Shown here: piece by piece, positions 25,401 through 34,344 of the stretch | Layout of the letters: each line of letters opens with the position of its first letter | Position numbering within the stretch: position 1 is the stretch's first letter | Assembly: GCA_046329055.1 (NCBI GenBank) | Contig: JAXLVK010000013.1 | Location: 1-64,000 of the forward strand | DNA: 64,000 nt | Direction: 5' to 3' | From: JADKCL01 sp046329055 | Lineage (GTDB): Bacteria > Bacteroidota > Bacteroidia > J057 > JADKCL01 | The notes under the pieces: model-generated | Told to the model about the DNA's origin: nothing | The model's input: only the letters and a program-made list of their open reading frames with translations | The model's database searches: none | Program-made: the position numbers and the translations under genes

Positions 25401-27985
25401 TCCAGTTCTATGACTCCTTGACCGGTGGCTCTGTGGTGCACAGCGGTTCTCCTTGGACCACGATGGTGCCTGCCACCACGACCTACTACGCTGCCTCCGC
25501 TAGCGGCGCTCAGACCGCTACCCACCTGACCACCATGGCTGCGGGCAACGGTTCTGCTGGTAACGTGTTTGCCATCCGCACCTTGAGCACCATCACCATC
25601 ACTGGTTTCAACGTCCACTGTAGCTCCACCGCTGGCACGCTCACCAACTGGGAAGTCTGGTACCGTCCAAATGACTACCTGCTCACCCCTGGTTCGCAAA
25701 ACAGCAACGTGGGCTGGACACAGCTCGGCGTGTACACTGGTATTCCTTCCGCTGGCCCTGGCATCGAAACGGTGTTGCCCAACAACATCAACCTCCAAAT
25801 GCCCGCCAACTCCAAGTGGTCCTTCATGGTTGCCGCTACCTCCGGTAGTGTCTCCTACACCAACGGTACCACCACCGGTAACCTTTACAATGCCAATGCC
25901 GACCTCGAAGTTTACCAAGGTCACGGCGGCACCTACTTCAACCTGCCGAACAACCCTCGCGTGTTCAACGGCCGCATCAAGTACAGCAAAGGTTGCCCCT
26001 CCACCCGTACGCCTGTCACCATCACTGTGAACCCGGCTCCTGCCATCACCGTGTCTGCATCTGACTCCGTCTCTTGCAGCGGCGATCCCGTGGACCTCTA
26101 CGTTTCCAGCGGTAACTCCGGCTACGGCTACACTTGGACCCCTGGCGCCACCCTGAGCAGCACCACTGGTGACACCACCACTGCTTCTCCTGGCGTGACC
26201 ACCACCTACCAAGTCGTCGCTCTCGACACCGCCACTGGCTGCCGCAACATCGGCACCACCACCATCACTTGGATCGCCAAGCCTGTGGTGACCGCCATGG
26301 TCGCACCGGACACCATCTGTGCCATGGACAGCATCACGCTGACCTCCACCGTGTCTCCGATCATCTTCCAACTCGGCAACGGTACCGTGCAAAACACCAG
26401 CTCCGGCTACCCGTCTCCCTACGGCAACTGGTACTGGGGCTCCCGTCACCAAATGCTGATCCGTGCTTCTGAACTCCAAGGCATGGGCCTCGGCGCTGGC
26501 TGGATCAACAGCATGGCATTTGACGTGGTGAACCTGAACGGCACCCAGCCGCTGGACAACTTCGAGATCAAGATGGCCCTGACCAACGTGAACTCCATCA
26601 CCACTTGGCAGACCCCGTCTTTCACCTCCGTGTTCACCAGCTTGAGCTACGCTCCTGCTCTGGGTGTGAACCCGATGAACTTCACCAGCAACTTCTACTG
26701 GGATGGCAACTCCAACATCTTGATCGAGGTTTGCCACAACAACAGCTCCTACATCGCCAACGTGTCTGTGAACCAGACCGCAACGAGCTTCTCCTCCACC
26801 GTATGGTACAACCAAGACGCCACTGGCGTCTGCGCCAACCCTGCCGTGAACGGTAGCATCGCTCAACGTCCGAACATGTACTTCTCCATGGTCGGCGTGT
26901 ACGGCTATGAGTGGACCCCCAGCGCGAACCTAGCTACGCCGAACGCTGCTTCCACCGTGGGTATCGCTACCCAGACCACTGACTTCATCCTGAGCGTGCT
27001 CGATTCCACCAGCGGTTGCGTTGGTGTGGACACTGCCACCGTGTTTGCTTACCCGCTGCCCGCCATCAACCTGGGCAACGACGGCTACTTCTGCGGCAGC
27101 AGCGCTACTTTGGATGCTGGCAACCCTGGCTCGACCTACATCTGGAGCACCATGGATTCCAGCCAGACCATCTTCGTGAACCAAAATGGCACCTACTCTG
27201 TGGACGTGACCGACTCCTTCGGTTGCCACTCTGCTGACACCGTCGCCATCACCTTCACTCCCTTCCCGGTTGTGAGCCTCGGTCCTAACCAGACTGCTTG
27301 CCAAGGCACCAACGTTACCCTGAACGCAGGTCTGACCCCTGGTTCCTACCTCTGGGCTCCCACAGGTGACACCACCCAGACCATTGTCGTGACCACCAGC
27401 GGCAGCTACAGCGTGGAATACACCGACACCTTCGGCTGCTCCGGCGCCGACACCGTGAACGTGACCATCAACCCGCTGCCGAGCGTGACCGCTACCGCCG
27501 CTACGGACACCATCTGCAACACCAACAATGACTTGGTGCTCCTGACTGGTTCTCCGACCGGTGGTACCTTCACCGGTACAGGCGTGACTGGCAACCAATT
27601 CTCCGCTCCTACTGCTGGTCCTGGCAGCCACAACATCACCTACAGCTTCACTGACGGCAACGGCTGCTCCAACACCGCTACTGTTTCCATCTTCGTGGAA
27701 ACCTGCGTGGGCATCGCTGACGGCATGAACAGCTTCATGGTGGGTGTCCGCCCGAACCCGAACAATGGCCAGTTCATGTTCAGCGTGAGCGTGGACAACG
27801 CCACTGAAGTGAGCTACGAAATCGCTGACGCACGTGGCGTGATCGTCCTGCGCGACAAGAGCCTCCAAGGCAATGGCATGTTCGAACAAGCCATCGACCT
27901 GAAGGACTTCTCCGCTGGCGTGTACACCCTGCGCGTGAGCATGGACGGCAAGACCGCCTACAAGCGGATCGTGGTCCAGCGCTAG
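22433..27985 (+). CDS. Giant T9SS surface protein with beta-helix and Ig/PKD-like repeats
   Basis: About 1850 residues. The ATG at 22433 begins MRNSYLFTLNRVLFAAVFVV, a good signal peptide ending VQAQ. Order: a nidogen-like beta domain (about 30-240, with WFDDMTID and LEWRNTSSY), a parallel beta-helix region (about 245-770; repeats of the type NNNVQNVGSS), a CARDB-like domain (TLDVGATALITP), several Ig/PKD-like domains with adhesin-type repeats (about 880-1750), and a C-terminal T9SS type A sorting domain (VRPNPNNGQFMF to FSAGVYTLRVSMDGKTAYKRIVVQR). Codon use is extremely skewed (AAC over AAT, ACC, GGT/GGC, CTG, CGC), unlike neighbouring secreted genes, which suggests very high expression. A strong terminator follows. 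Probably a major surface or matrix protein. Confidence 0.9.
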   Translation: MRNSYLFTLNRVLFAAVFVVTLGTVQAQVALTRTYFTGAYTSIFGQPGTNWATTAQGDDNVATAIPIGFTFNYLGTNFTTVDANTNGAMGFGASGVVGTTRDNTILYTTTAPQGVVSAWFDDMTIDTSSTVGGRLLYQTSGTVGSQVFTLEWRNTSSYFTGATQRLNYQIKLYEGTNVIEFRYGTMVAGTASTSESASIGCKNATGGPGNFLDVVTGSNNLGNYFVNAATGWPTRHYRLAPGTPTAIAAGTYTAGSTGTYPNLSEAVADLNHRGVAGPVVISLTDANYDISTNGENWFPIGFGPIAGTSLTNTVTVQPASGTSTLTYNGYVTGGMATAGGTGLVGTTSEPVVVVSGTDYLLLNNLNLTSGGNANLDRGLLVINNSTTNGATFCGFQNIAVTLNRSNTSTIGIQQNVASTPASALGANSNNAYMNLNIQNTYNGIYLLGNATFPDLNCQIGNTVAANFNTIGGSTANDIGTATATTQNYGIRMGNQSGGSIYNNNVQNVGSSTTTDGILVELSQGTTSVYRNNVSFVRGNSATATTNVCGIRANVATTTGHNLRVYNNGVSNILSSYTGAATATKAIKGIFVQSAGGGVTGSSINVDNNSVYLDLGTNLNMSSVCYEIGTASGPVINCRNNIFVNATGAQTAPAGHWGMRSTSATLTGNTGSASDRNDVYMANTTQGFFGQGNATDYATLANWQAAMVGQDAASVSADPGYTSPTIGNLHASTAAPNNAASVVAWVTNDIDNQTRSVTTPDIGYDEYTPATLDVGATALITPAAGACYSATEPVTVRILNYAVGTHNFSTNPVTVTVNVTGAVTATINTTVNTGTLAAGATQNVLVGNVNMSAAGTYTFNAATSMTGDQNSLNDAMLATNRTFAAGTATATPPTVCAGDSATLTIAGQNGSTILWQMSTNGGLTWTNTSGTTSPYKVLPTDTTMYRAQVCGLIFSTPDTVVWIDTTPPTTQGDTVCGLDSATIAAFGVGPFQFYDSLTGGSVVHSGSPWTTMVPATTTYYAASASGAQTATHLTTMAAGNGSAGNVFAIRTLSTITITGFNVHCSSTAGTLTNWEVWYRPNDYLLTPGSQNSNVGWTQLGVYTGIPSAGPGIETVLPNNINLQMPANSKWSFMVAATSGSVSYTNGTTTGNLYNANADLEVYQGHGGTYFNLPNNPRVFNGRIKYSKGCPSTRTPVTITVNPAPAITVSASDSVSCSGDPVDLYVSSGNSGYGYTWTPGATLSSTTGDTTTASPGVTTTYQVVALDTATGCRNIGTTTITWIAKPVVTAMVAPDTICAMDSITLTSTVSPIIFQLGNGTVQNTSSGYPSPYGNWYWGSRHQMLIRASELQGMGLGAGWINSMAFDVVNLNGTQPLDNFEIKMALTNVNSITTWQTPSFTSVFTSLSYAPALGVNPMNFTSNFYWDGNSNILIEVCHNNSSYIANVSVNQTATSFSSTVWYNQDATGVCANPAVNGSIAQRPNMYFSMVGVYGYEWTPSANLATPNAASTVGIATQTTDFILSVLDSTSGCVGVDTATVFAYPLPAINLGNDGYFCGSSATLDAGNPGSTYIWSTMDSSQTIFVNQNGTYSVDVTDSFGCHSADTVAITFTPFPVVSLGPNQTACQGTNVTLNAGLTPGSYLWAPTGDTTQTIVVTTSGSYSVEYTDTFGCSGADTVNVTINPLPSVTATAATDTICNTNNDLVLLTGSPTGGTFTGTGVTGNQFSAPTAGPGSHNITYSFTDGNGCSNTATVSIFVETCVGIADGMNSFMVGVRPNPNNGQFMFSVSVDNATEVSYEIADARGVIVLRDKSLQGNGMFEQAIDLKDFSAGVYTLRVSMDGKTAYKRIVVQR

Positions 27986-28005
27986 TCGCTATCTAGAAAT
28001 GCATC

Positions 28006-28043
28006 AAGCGGGCTGCTCCTCTGGGGCGGCCCGCTTTGTTTTT
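28006..28043 (+). terminator. Intrinsic terminator after the giant surface protein
   Basis: An 8-bp stem AAGCGGGC / GCCCGCTT (28006-28013, 28029-28036) with a loop of 15, followed by TGTTTTT. It starts 20 bp after the stop codon. This is the clearest terminator in the window. Confidence 0.85.
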
Positions 28044-28182
28044 AGGGATGGGAGTTAAGTTGTTGTTGGATAGATGAGGTGGCAGGAATAGGGCCGTTGG
28101 CTATTTGAGTGCCTATGGAGCCACTTTTCAAAACTAAACGTAGGACTGCATTCATTATCGGTTTCGGCTGCGGGTACTCCGG

Positions 28183-29220
28183 CTAGCTTTTTCCTGCTTC
28201 TATTTCGGCAATCTTGTTCTCCGCCTTTCGCATGAAGTCATCCAGCGCCTCTGTGAAGTGCACAGAATTCTCCGGAATCTTGCCTACGCCGTATTTCTTT
28301 ACCAACTGGTCCCGAAGTGCGGTCATGCCATGCTTGTTGTTCACATCGATGTATTGCAATGGGCCAAGTAGCTGGCCTGAACCCACCCTGTCAAATGGAG
28401 GAATACAAATAGGGATCATGATCTTATCCAATACCCAAGCAGCACCCATTTCGGCGATGCAGTACTGACTCTGCTTGAAATTCTCACTGATGAGCAGAAT
28501 CACAAGGCCTGCATCCTTGATGGCCTGCTTGATGCGGTCACGGAAATTATCCCCTACGTCAATTGTTGTGGCAGGATGTGATGTATAGAACACCTGATCC
28601 ATGGGTATCTCCAAACCATCTCGTAGGTAGTATTTCACGAAATGTGTGGCAAGGTCCTGATCCTTGGAAGCATGGCTGATAAAGATGCGCTTCTTGTTCG
28701 CGACCTCAACAATTTCCGGGCTTACAGGAGCCTTCCCTTTTGGAACTCGCTTGGTGACTCCAGCTTTGGGTGAGCTATTCGATTCCTTTTCCTCCTTCAA
28801 GCTCGCTATGTACCTTGCTGTCTCGGGGCCATACTTCTTGGATCGGTGGGCACCCAGGATGAAGCGATTGGAAACATTGTCCGCTGCTTGTTTAAGCAAA
28901 TCTTCATCAAATCCGTAATAGCTTTCCATTAGCTCCGAAAGGATGATCTTGAACGGTTTCTCCTTGATCGAAGCCCATGTTTTGGCACCCACCATCTTTG
29001 CGACGACAGCATCAAACCGCTCCCGGTTTAGGAGATGGATTTCAGGGGTGTAGGCCAAAAAACTATGGCTCCTGCCATCGTGGTGCCAGGACCTTGACCC
29101 ATTCAAGTACGCGACAGACAGGCGCAGGATATCTGCCATAGCTACATCAACAAGCAACTGATTCGCCCGATTGCCACGGCGGTTGTTCAGCCGCAACAGT
29201 ACAATATAGTTCTCTTCCAT
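28183..29220 (-). CDS. TIR-domain protein beside a type IIG restriction enzyme
   Basis: A 345-residue cytosolic protein. The TIR domain spans about 177-330: first strand KRIFISHASKDQDLA, the loop VFYTSHPATTIDVGDNF, then LVILLISENFKQSQYCIAEMGAAW with the expected NADase glutamate at 257. Residues 1-135 form an unrecognised mixed domain (VLLRLNNRRGNRANQLLVDVAMADILRL at the start), joined by a charged linker at 140-175. Bacterial TIR domains usually cleave NAD+ or make a signalling nucleotide during antiphage defence. The gene starts 4 bp after the stop of the restriction-modification gene on the same strand, so the two are co-transcribed. The N-terminal part may be the sensor. Confidence 0.85.
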   Translation of the reverse strand: MEENYIVLLRLNNRRGNRANQLLVDVAMADILRLSVAYLNGSRSWHHDGRSHSFLAYTPEIHLLNRERFDAVVAKMVGAKTWASIKEKPFKIILSELMESYYGFDEDLLKQAADNVSNRFILGAHRSKKYGPETARYIASLKEEKESNSSPKAGVTKRVPKGKAPVSPEIVEVANKKRIFISHASKDQDLATHFVKYYLRDGLEIPMDQVFYTSHPATTIDVGDNFRDRIKQAIKDAGLVILLISENFKQSQYCIAEMGAAWVLDKIMIPICIPPFDRVGSGQLLGPLQYIDVNNKHGMTALRDQLVKKYGVGKIPENSVHFTEALDDFMRKAENKIAEIEAGKS

Positions 29221-29224
29221 AGGA

Positions 29225-32200
29225 TTATTGACTTACACTCCCTTCCAATACTGCGATTTCCTCCGCAGTGAGGCCGTACAAGGCGTAAACAAGCTGATTG
29301 ATTTCAGATTCCAGTTCGCTTGTTTCTGCCTGAGGTTGCTCGGACTTAATCACAATGATCTTGTTGACGATCTTTTCAATTGCAGTTCTGTCAGTAAACA
29401 GATCGGGAAGCATAATGGGAAGTGTTTGTACGTACTGCGTGAAAAACCGCAGGTAACCCCCTCGCACGGAAGCTGAGATGCTTGCATAGTAGTTGGTAAT
29501 GAGGTTGCTGTTGAGAATTCCCAGAATTACCAATGCAACGTCCTCGGGCACCGTGAAGAAGTAGGTGGTGTTTGCAGCAAAGAAACCCTCCCTGTCTAGG
29601 GAGAAATTTGTTTTGTAGGAGATATCAGGATAGAAAACCTTGACCTTCTCAAACTCCTTGTAGTAATCGCAGGCTCTCAATTCCCACCAATACTGCCCCT
29701 TGTCGCTGCGCTTCTTGGCTGCGGCCTCGTGCGGGGCGAGGTGCCTTGCAATAGCTGGGTAACGGTACTCCAGGTAGGTCCATGGCTCCAATTCATCAAT
29801 CTTGTTCAGGGTGGTCCAGCCGTTGGGAATCAGGATCAGGTAATTTCCACTGTCATTGACTCGCCAGCGCTTCACATCCCGCCCCGCCAAGAAGGGCTTG
29901 ATGACCTCCGCACTGCGGGCATCCTCGGTGATGAGCCGGTCACGCCTCGCCCGATCGATGACAAAGGCTTCATTCAGCCCTGTCTTGATGCCATAGTAGA
30001 TCTTCCCACCCACATACTCGCCCAGCGGGACACCCTGCGCCTTGATCTTGGCGAGGACGGCGGCGACATCCGCTTGCAACAGGGTCCAGCCATCTGACCC
30101 CAGCGTGTCCATGTCCACGGTGTAGGCAATGCTACTCACTAGGCTCCCCAAGTCATCAAAGTCCAGGTTCGGGATGCTTGCAGCCAACAGTTGCCCCTCA
30201 CTCGCGGCATTGCGAATGCTGAGGATGCACGGATAGGTCGTTGCCTCATCGAAGACAGGGAGGTCGCCAAAGTCGATGATGCCCTGCAAATTCCACTGCC
30301 GGAGCCAGTCCCTGAGCAGCTCACCATAGCTCGCCCGCATCCACTTGTTGGGGATGATGTAGCAAAACTCGCCCCCGCTGCGGCCCAGGCCCATCCCCAG
30401 CTCCACGAAATAGACGTAGAGGTCGGCACTGCTCACAAAGGTTTTGAAACGCTGGCCGAAATGCGCCTTGAACTCCTTGATCTCCTCCTGACGGATGTAG
30501 GGAGGGTTGGCGATCACCACATCAAACCCCACAAAATCTCCGTCCGCATTCAGCACCTCCGGAAACTCAAACCGCCACTCAAAGGCATCTCGGAAGATGG
30601 CGCTGTCCTCGATTTCCCGCTTCTCGGCGAGAGCCGACTCTAGATCCGCCTTGGCCCGGTCATGTTCTTGCTGCAACTTGGCTCCCACGGGCATGCCAAA
30701 CTTGCGCAGGTTCAAAATGTCCTCCTCCTTGGTCGCAAGCAAGCCCCTGGCCTTGGCGATGCGCTGCATCAGCGGCTTGTCGATGGTGTCGCGGAAGGCA
30801 CCCTTGATGCGGTCGATCATGTCCAGGACCGTCCGCTTTTCGGTGCTGCCGCTTGCATGGCGGTAGTCCTGCACGGCTTGGCGGTACTCCTCGATGCTGT
30901 GCCCGCTGTCCCGCAGGGCAGCGCTGAGGTCATCCTGCAAGCCAAACCGGCTGATCAGGCTGTTGCCCTGCTTGATGTTGATGTCGATGTTGGGGAGGGT
31001 CTCCAGCTCGGTGTAGCTGCTTTCCGAAGTGTAATAGGCATGCTTGAGCAACTCGATCCAGAGCCGTAGGCGGCATATCTTCACCGAGTTGGGGTTGATG
31101 TCCACTCCGAATAAGCAGCTCTCGATCAGGGTCTGCTTCTCATGAAAAAGGGCCTCCTGCAGGGCTTGGCGCTCCGTGATGGCCTGGCCGCTCTTGCCCA
31201 GGGTGTAGGCAAAGGGCTTGCCCTCCTCCACATCGAAGATGACCAGTTCGTCATTGGCTACCTGCAAGCTGTACTCCCTGACCCGCTTCCCGTCACGGTA
31301 GCACAGGATCCCCAGGTCTGCCTTGATGCAGAGCAGCTCATTCAGAGCAGACACAAGAAAATGCCCGGAGCCGACAGCCGGATCGCAGATGCGCATCCCG
31401 TTGATGAGGGCATTGTACTCCCGGCGCTTGTCCTTGTCCTCCTCGAGTTTGTCTTGCAAGCCCTCGAAGTCCTGTACCGCCCAGCCATATTGCGCGTTGA
31501 ACCTGTTCACCACGGCGCGCCGGAGGGTCTCCCGGCACATGTACATGGTGATGAAGCCCGGGGTGAAGAAGCTGCCGTCACGGTATCCGTTGATCTTCTC
31601 GAAGATGAGGCCCAGCACCGAGGCATTGATGAGGGTCTTGTTCTCCTCCTGTATCTCCTCGCCTCCATCACTGCTGAAATCGTAGGCATCGAGGAAGCGC
31701 AACAGGTACTCCAGGGTATTGAGCTCCCCGCTGAGCCGCTTGCCGTTCGCCTCCTTCAGTACTGTACGGCTGTGGACAGGGAGCGTGATGTGGTTGTCGA
31801 TCTCATTGATGCTGAATGCGGCTTGTTCCAATGCCGTCCGCTCAAACAAGGAGCTGTTCAGGTAGGGGACCAGCCTGTACCTGTCCCTGACACGGTCCTT
31901 GCGCTCGGAGGGTCGCCGGGCCAGCACCATGAAAAACAGGTTGTAGAGTTCGTCAAAGTCCCTTATGCTCCTATGGTTGAGGAACCTGTAGTCGGCATCC
32001 CCTCGGTGGTAGCTACGCAATTGCGCCTCCAGCAGCTTCAGGAACAGGATGCGGTTCACCCAAGTGATGCAGAGTTCCAAACCCACCGCAAATGCCTGCT
32101 CAGTGGCGGTCTCTCCAAATGCACGGCGATTAGAAAGGTTTCCCAGCGTCCCCTCGATGTCCAGCCGCTCGATGGCATTTTCCAGCAGGGAACCGTTCAG

Positions 32201-33040
32201 GCGCCGCCCCTCCTCCGCGCGACGGATCACCTTCTTGTTTTTGTCCTTGGCTTCTTCCAAGCCAATGATGTGCAGCAGCTCTGCATAAAAATCCTTGTTC
32301 AGGGAGTTGCTGTCAGTTGCAAAAGGCTCCTTGAGCAGGTGCGCGGGTGAGAGCAGCTTGTACAGCAGGCTCACCTTTTCGTCTCCCCTGGGGTCGGCAC
32401 CCTGCAATGCCTTCCCGTAGCCGCGCAAGTCAATGTGGACGTAGGGCAGGTCCTCCTCACTCCTCAGGAGAAATGGCTTGGCGACGTGGTCATAGAAGAA
32501 CTGTGTCGTACTCCCGGACTTGCGGCCCTCCTTCCAGTCCGTGTAGTCCTTGCGGAGGCTTCCCTTGCTGAAAAATGCCCTGTCAAATGTGATGGCATCG
32601 AAGATGTACCAGTCCCAGCCATTGGTGATGACGAGGTGCCTCAAATCCTTGTTGCTGTCCTCGATGCGCTCCCTGAAGTAATAGAGCAGCAGTTCGCACA
32701 TGCTCTTGGCGGTAAGGCTGCTTTCCGAAAACATCTCGGAGGCATTGTCAGGGTGCTTCATCTCCACCACTACCCCGACGGGCTCCTTGGAAGTCTTGCC
32801 GGTGTAGATGGCAAGGTCTATGTCCCCCTTGGCGTTCAGGTGATGGTTCTGCTTGTAAAATGCATCTCGGAGGAATGTGGCAAGGTTGTTCTTGTGCCCT
32901 TCTTCGGTTTCCTTTCCGCGCAAGCTGTCGATCAGCGTCCGCAGGTGTCCCTTGAAATCCTCGATCGCCTCCCTGCTCGGCTTGAACTTGATGTATGCCT
33001 TGTTGAGTGCCTTGCGCGGAGGGATGGAAAGAGGCTTCAT
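29225..33040 (-). CDS. Type IIG restriction-modification enzyme (Eco57I-like, single chain)
   Basis: A 1271-residue fused nuclease-methyltransferase. The ATG at 33040 is chosen (M-K-P-L-S-I-P-P-R-K-A-L-N-K-A-Y); sequence above it reads as non-coding. N-terminal PD-(D/E)XK motif: Asp73/Asp75 in KGDIDLAIY and Glu93-x-Lys95 in VVEMKHP. The adenine-methyltransferase core has motif I DPAVGSGHF near residue 555 and motif IV NPPYI near 843. The C-terminal 300 residues resemble TaqI-like target recognition (KIYYGIKTGLNEAFVIDRARR, IKPFLAGRDVKRW). It should recognise, methylate and cleave one DNA sequence; PglX-like BREX methylases share the core but lack the nuclease motif. The TIR gene follows immediately. 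Codon use is like the core genome, so the transfer, if any, is old. Confidence 0.9.
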   Translation of the reverse strand: MKPLSIPPRKALNKAYIKFKPSREAIEDFKGHLRTLIDSLRGKETEEGHKNNLATFLRDAFYKQNHHLNAKGDIDLAIYTGKTSKEPVGVVVEMKHPDNASEMFSESSLTAKSMCELLLYYFRERIEDSNKDLRHLVITNGWDWYIFDAITFDRAFFSKGSLRKDYTDWKEGRKSGSTTQFFYDHVAKPFLLRSEEDLPYVHIDLRGYGKALQGADPRGDEKVSLLYKLLSPAHLLKEPFATDSNSLNKDFYAELLHIIGLEEAKDKNKKVIRRAEEGRRLNGSLLENAIERLDIEGTLGNLSNRRAFGETATEQAFAVGLELCITWVNRILFLKLLEAQLRSYHRGDADYRFLNHRSIRDFDELYNLFFMVLARRPSERKDRVRDRYRLVPYLNSSLFERTALEQAAFSINEIDNHITLPVHSRTVLKEANGKRLSGELNTLEYLLRFLDAYDFSSDGGEEIQEENKTLINASVLGLIFEKINGYRDGSFFTPGFITMYMCRETLRRAVVNRFNAQYGWAVQDFEGLQDKLEEDKDKRREYNALINGMRICDPAVGSGHFLVSALNELLCIKADLGILCYRDGKRVREYSLQVANDELVIFDVEEGKPFAYTLGKSGQAITERQALQEALFHEKQTLIESCLFGVDINPNSVKICRLRLWIELLKHAYYTSESSYTELETLPNIDINIKQGNSLISRFGLQDDLSAALRDSGHSIEEYRQAVQDYRHASGSTEKRTVLDMIDRIKGAFRDTIDKPLMQRIAKARGLLATKEEDILNLRKFGMPVGAKLQQEHDRAKADLESALAEKREIEDSAIFRDAFEWRFEFPEVLNADGDFVGFDVVIANPPYIRQEEIKEFKAHFGQRFKTFVSSADLYVYFVELGMGLGRSGGEFCYIIPNKWMRASYGELLRDWLRQWNLQGIIDFGDLPVFDEATTYPCILSIRNAASEGQLLAASIPNLDFDDLGSLVSSIAYTVDMDTLGSDGWTLLQADVAAVLAKIKAQGVPLGEYVGGKIYYGIKTGLNEAFVIDRARRDRLITEDARSAEVIKPFLAGRDVKRWRVNDSGNYLILIPNGWTTLNKIDELEPWTYLEYRYPAIARHLAPHEAAAKKRSDKGQYWWELRACDYYKEFEKVKVFYPDISYKTNFSLDREGFFAANTTYFFTVPEDVALVILGILNSNLITNYYASISASVRGGYLRFFTQYVQTLPIMLPDLFTDRTAIEKIVNKIIVIKSEQPQAETSELESEINQLVYALYGLTAEEIAVLEGSVSQ

Positions 33041-33344
33041 TTGGAGATCTACGATGAACAGCGCGAATCTAACAAAAATCCGGTTGGTTGCCCCTGAAAC
33101 CAGGAAGCCCCCACCGCTCACCGAGCAGCAGGGGCTTCCACAGTTGTTGATTCAAGAAACAGTGCTGACCGGGCGCATCATGCAGCCGTGGGCAGCTTCA
33201 ACGGATTTGTAGCAAGAGAGGTCGTTCGCCATCCAGTTTGTTTCATACCGGGGCGCCATTCAATTGAGCGGAATGGGGCAGCGGCGGATGGCGAATCGGA
33301 AGAGCTTGCGTGTTACGCAAGTTTGTCAGATTGTCTGTGACTGC
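33041..33344. other. Leader of the restriction-modification gene, with inverted repeat
   Basis: A 304-bp gap between the unknown gene at 33345 and the restriction gene. It contains the inverted repeat GGAAGCCCC / GGGGCTTCC (33103-33111 and 33131-33139), 63-99 bp upstream of the restriction start, which could be an operator or an RNA hairpin. No open frame is supported. Confidence 0.5.
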
Positions 33345-33890
33345 TTAGGCTGCGGTCTTGCCACCGTTGCCAGTGTCTTCACCAACAGTGACACCGTCCT
33401 CCTCGCTGTTCTCGGGGTACTGCTCCTCGGGGGTGACGCCAGTGTTTTTCTTGAAGTGGTCGCGGGCCTTTTCGTAGAGCCCTTCGAGCCCTGGCACGCC
33501 ACTCACCCTCGCAATCTTCAAGCCCCGGTAGTAGTCGAGGCTCATCGTCATGGCGTCGTGCTTGGCCACGAAGAGGGCATTGTCAATCGACTCCACCAAG
33601 CTCATGAGCTTGATCTGCATCGCGACGAGGTTCCTCACGTTGCCGACGCGGGTGTAGTAGTCCACGACGTCATGCCATGCGGGCATCACCTTGGGGTGCG
33701 CCTGACAGATTTCGTGGATGTCACCGATGAACTGCATCTGCGGGTCACCCACCTTGATGCAATAGGTCTTGTCCTTCTTGGTGACGTTGGGAAACTCGGG
33801 CAGGGCACCTTGCGCACTGCTGACGAGGTTGGCGATCACGTTCACGTGCGTGATGTTCACGGGGTTGTTCAACCATGCTTTTTGTAACAT
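33345..33890 (-). CDS. Unrecognised helical protein with acidic tail
   Basis: A 181-residue protein I do not recognise. No signal or membrane segment. Residues 1-145 are mainly helical (VNVIANLVSSAQGAL, RNLVAMQIKLMSLVESIDNALFV); the last 30 are acidic and probably disordered (PEEQYPENSEEDGVTVGED). An AT-rich stretch just upstream (ATAAACAATTATTTC on its own strand) could hold the promoter. It lies upstream of the restriction-TIR genes on the same strand but 300 bp away, so co-transcription is uncertain. Confidence 0.65.
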   Translation of the reverse strand: MLQKAWLNNPVNITHVNVIANLVSSAQGALPEFPNVTKKDKTYCIKVGDPQMQFIGDIHEICQAHPKVMPAWHDVVDYYTRVGNVRNLVAMQIKLMSLVESIDNALFVAKHDAMTMSLDYYRGLKIARVSGVPGLEGLYEKARDHFKKNTGVTPEEQYPENSEEDGVTVGEDTGNGGKTAA

Positions 33891-34344
33891 AAGCTGTAAA
33901 GAAATAATTGTTTATATGCGTGCGCTTTGCCTGCACGAGCCACCACCGTGGTGACTGGAACAAAATTACGGTCGGCTTTCAAAAATTGATTCAGTTCAAA
34001 AAGCCGTTTCGAGGTCAATTGAACGAACGGGTACGCTGGAAGGACGAAGTGGCACTCTGGCTGGACGAACTGGCAGATATTTTTTTTGCGAATTCTACAT
34101 TAATGGACAATTTTTCATGCCATGCGTCCTGAGAACAGCACACCTGTACAGCACAGTGGGCGCGGAAGCATCAGTTGACTCCTTGATTGCACTGCTCTAC
34201 CGTGGATGCCTAGCATTTCCACCGCATTATGAACTGACTGTCAGGGCAATGCAATATACCTATTGCAGATCACCCGCCCATATACATGCTGTGGACCTGC
34301 TAGAATTGGAGGCCGATGGAGGCTGCGACTTCACCTCAGGTTGC
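33891..34344. other. Non-coding region left of the 22-bp repeat array
   Basis: About 450 bp with lower GC than the window average and no supported gene. An open frame from 34117 runs into the repeat array and has no family likeness. It presumably contains the promoter of the minus-strand gene at 33890. Confidence 0.5.

Noticed and set aside
24935..26866. 643-residue open frame antisense to the giant surface protein
   Set aside because: Same artefact as the frame at 22712-24559.
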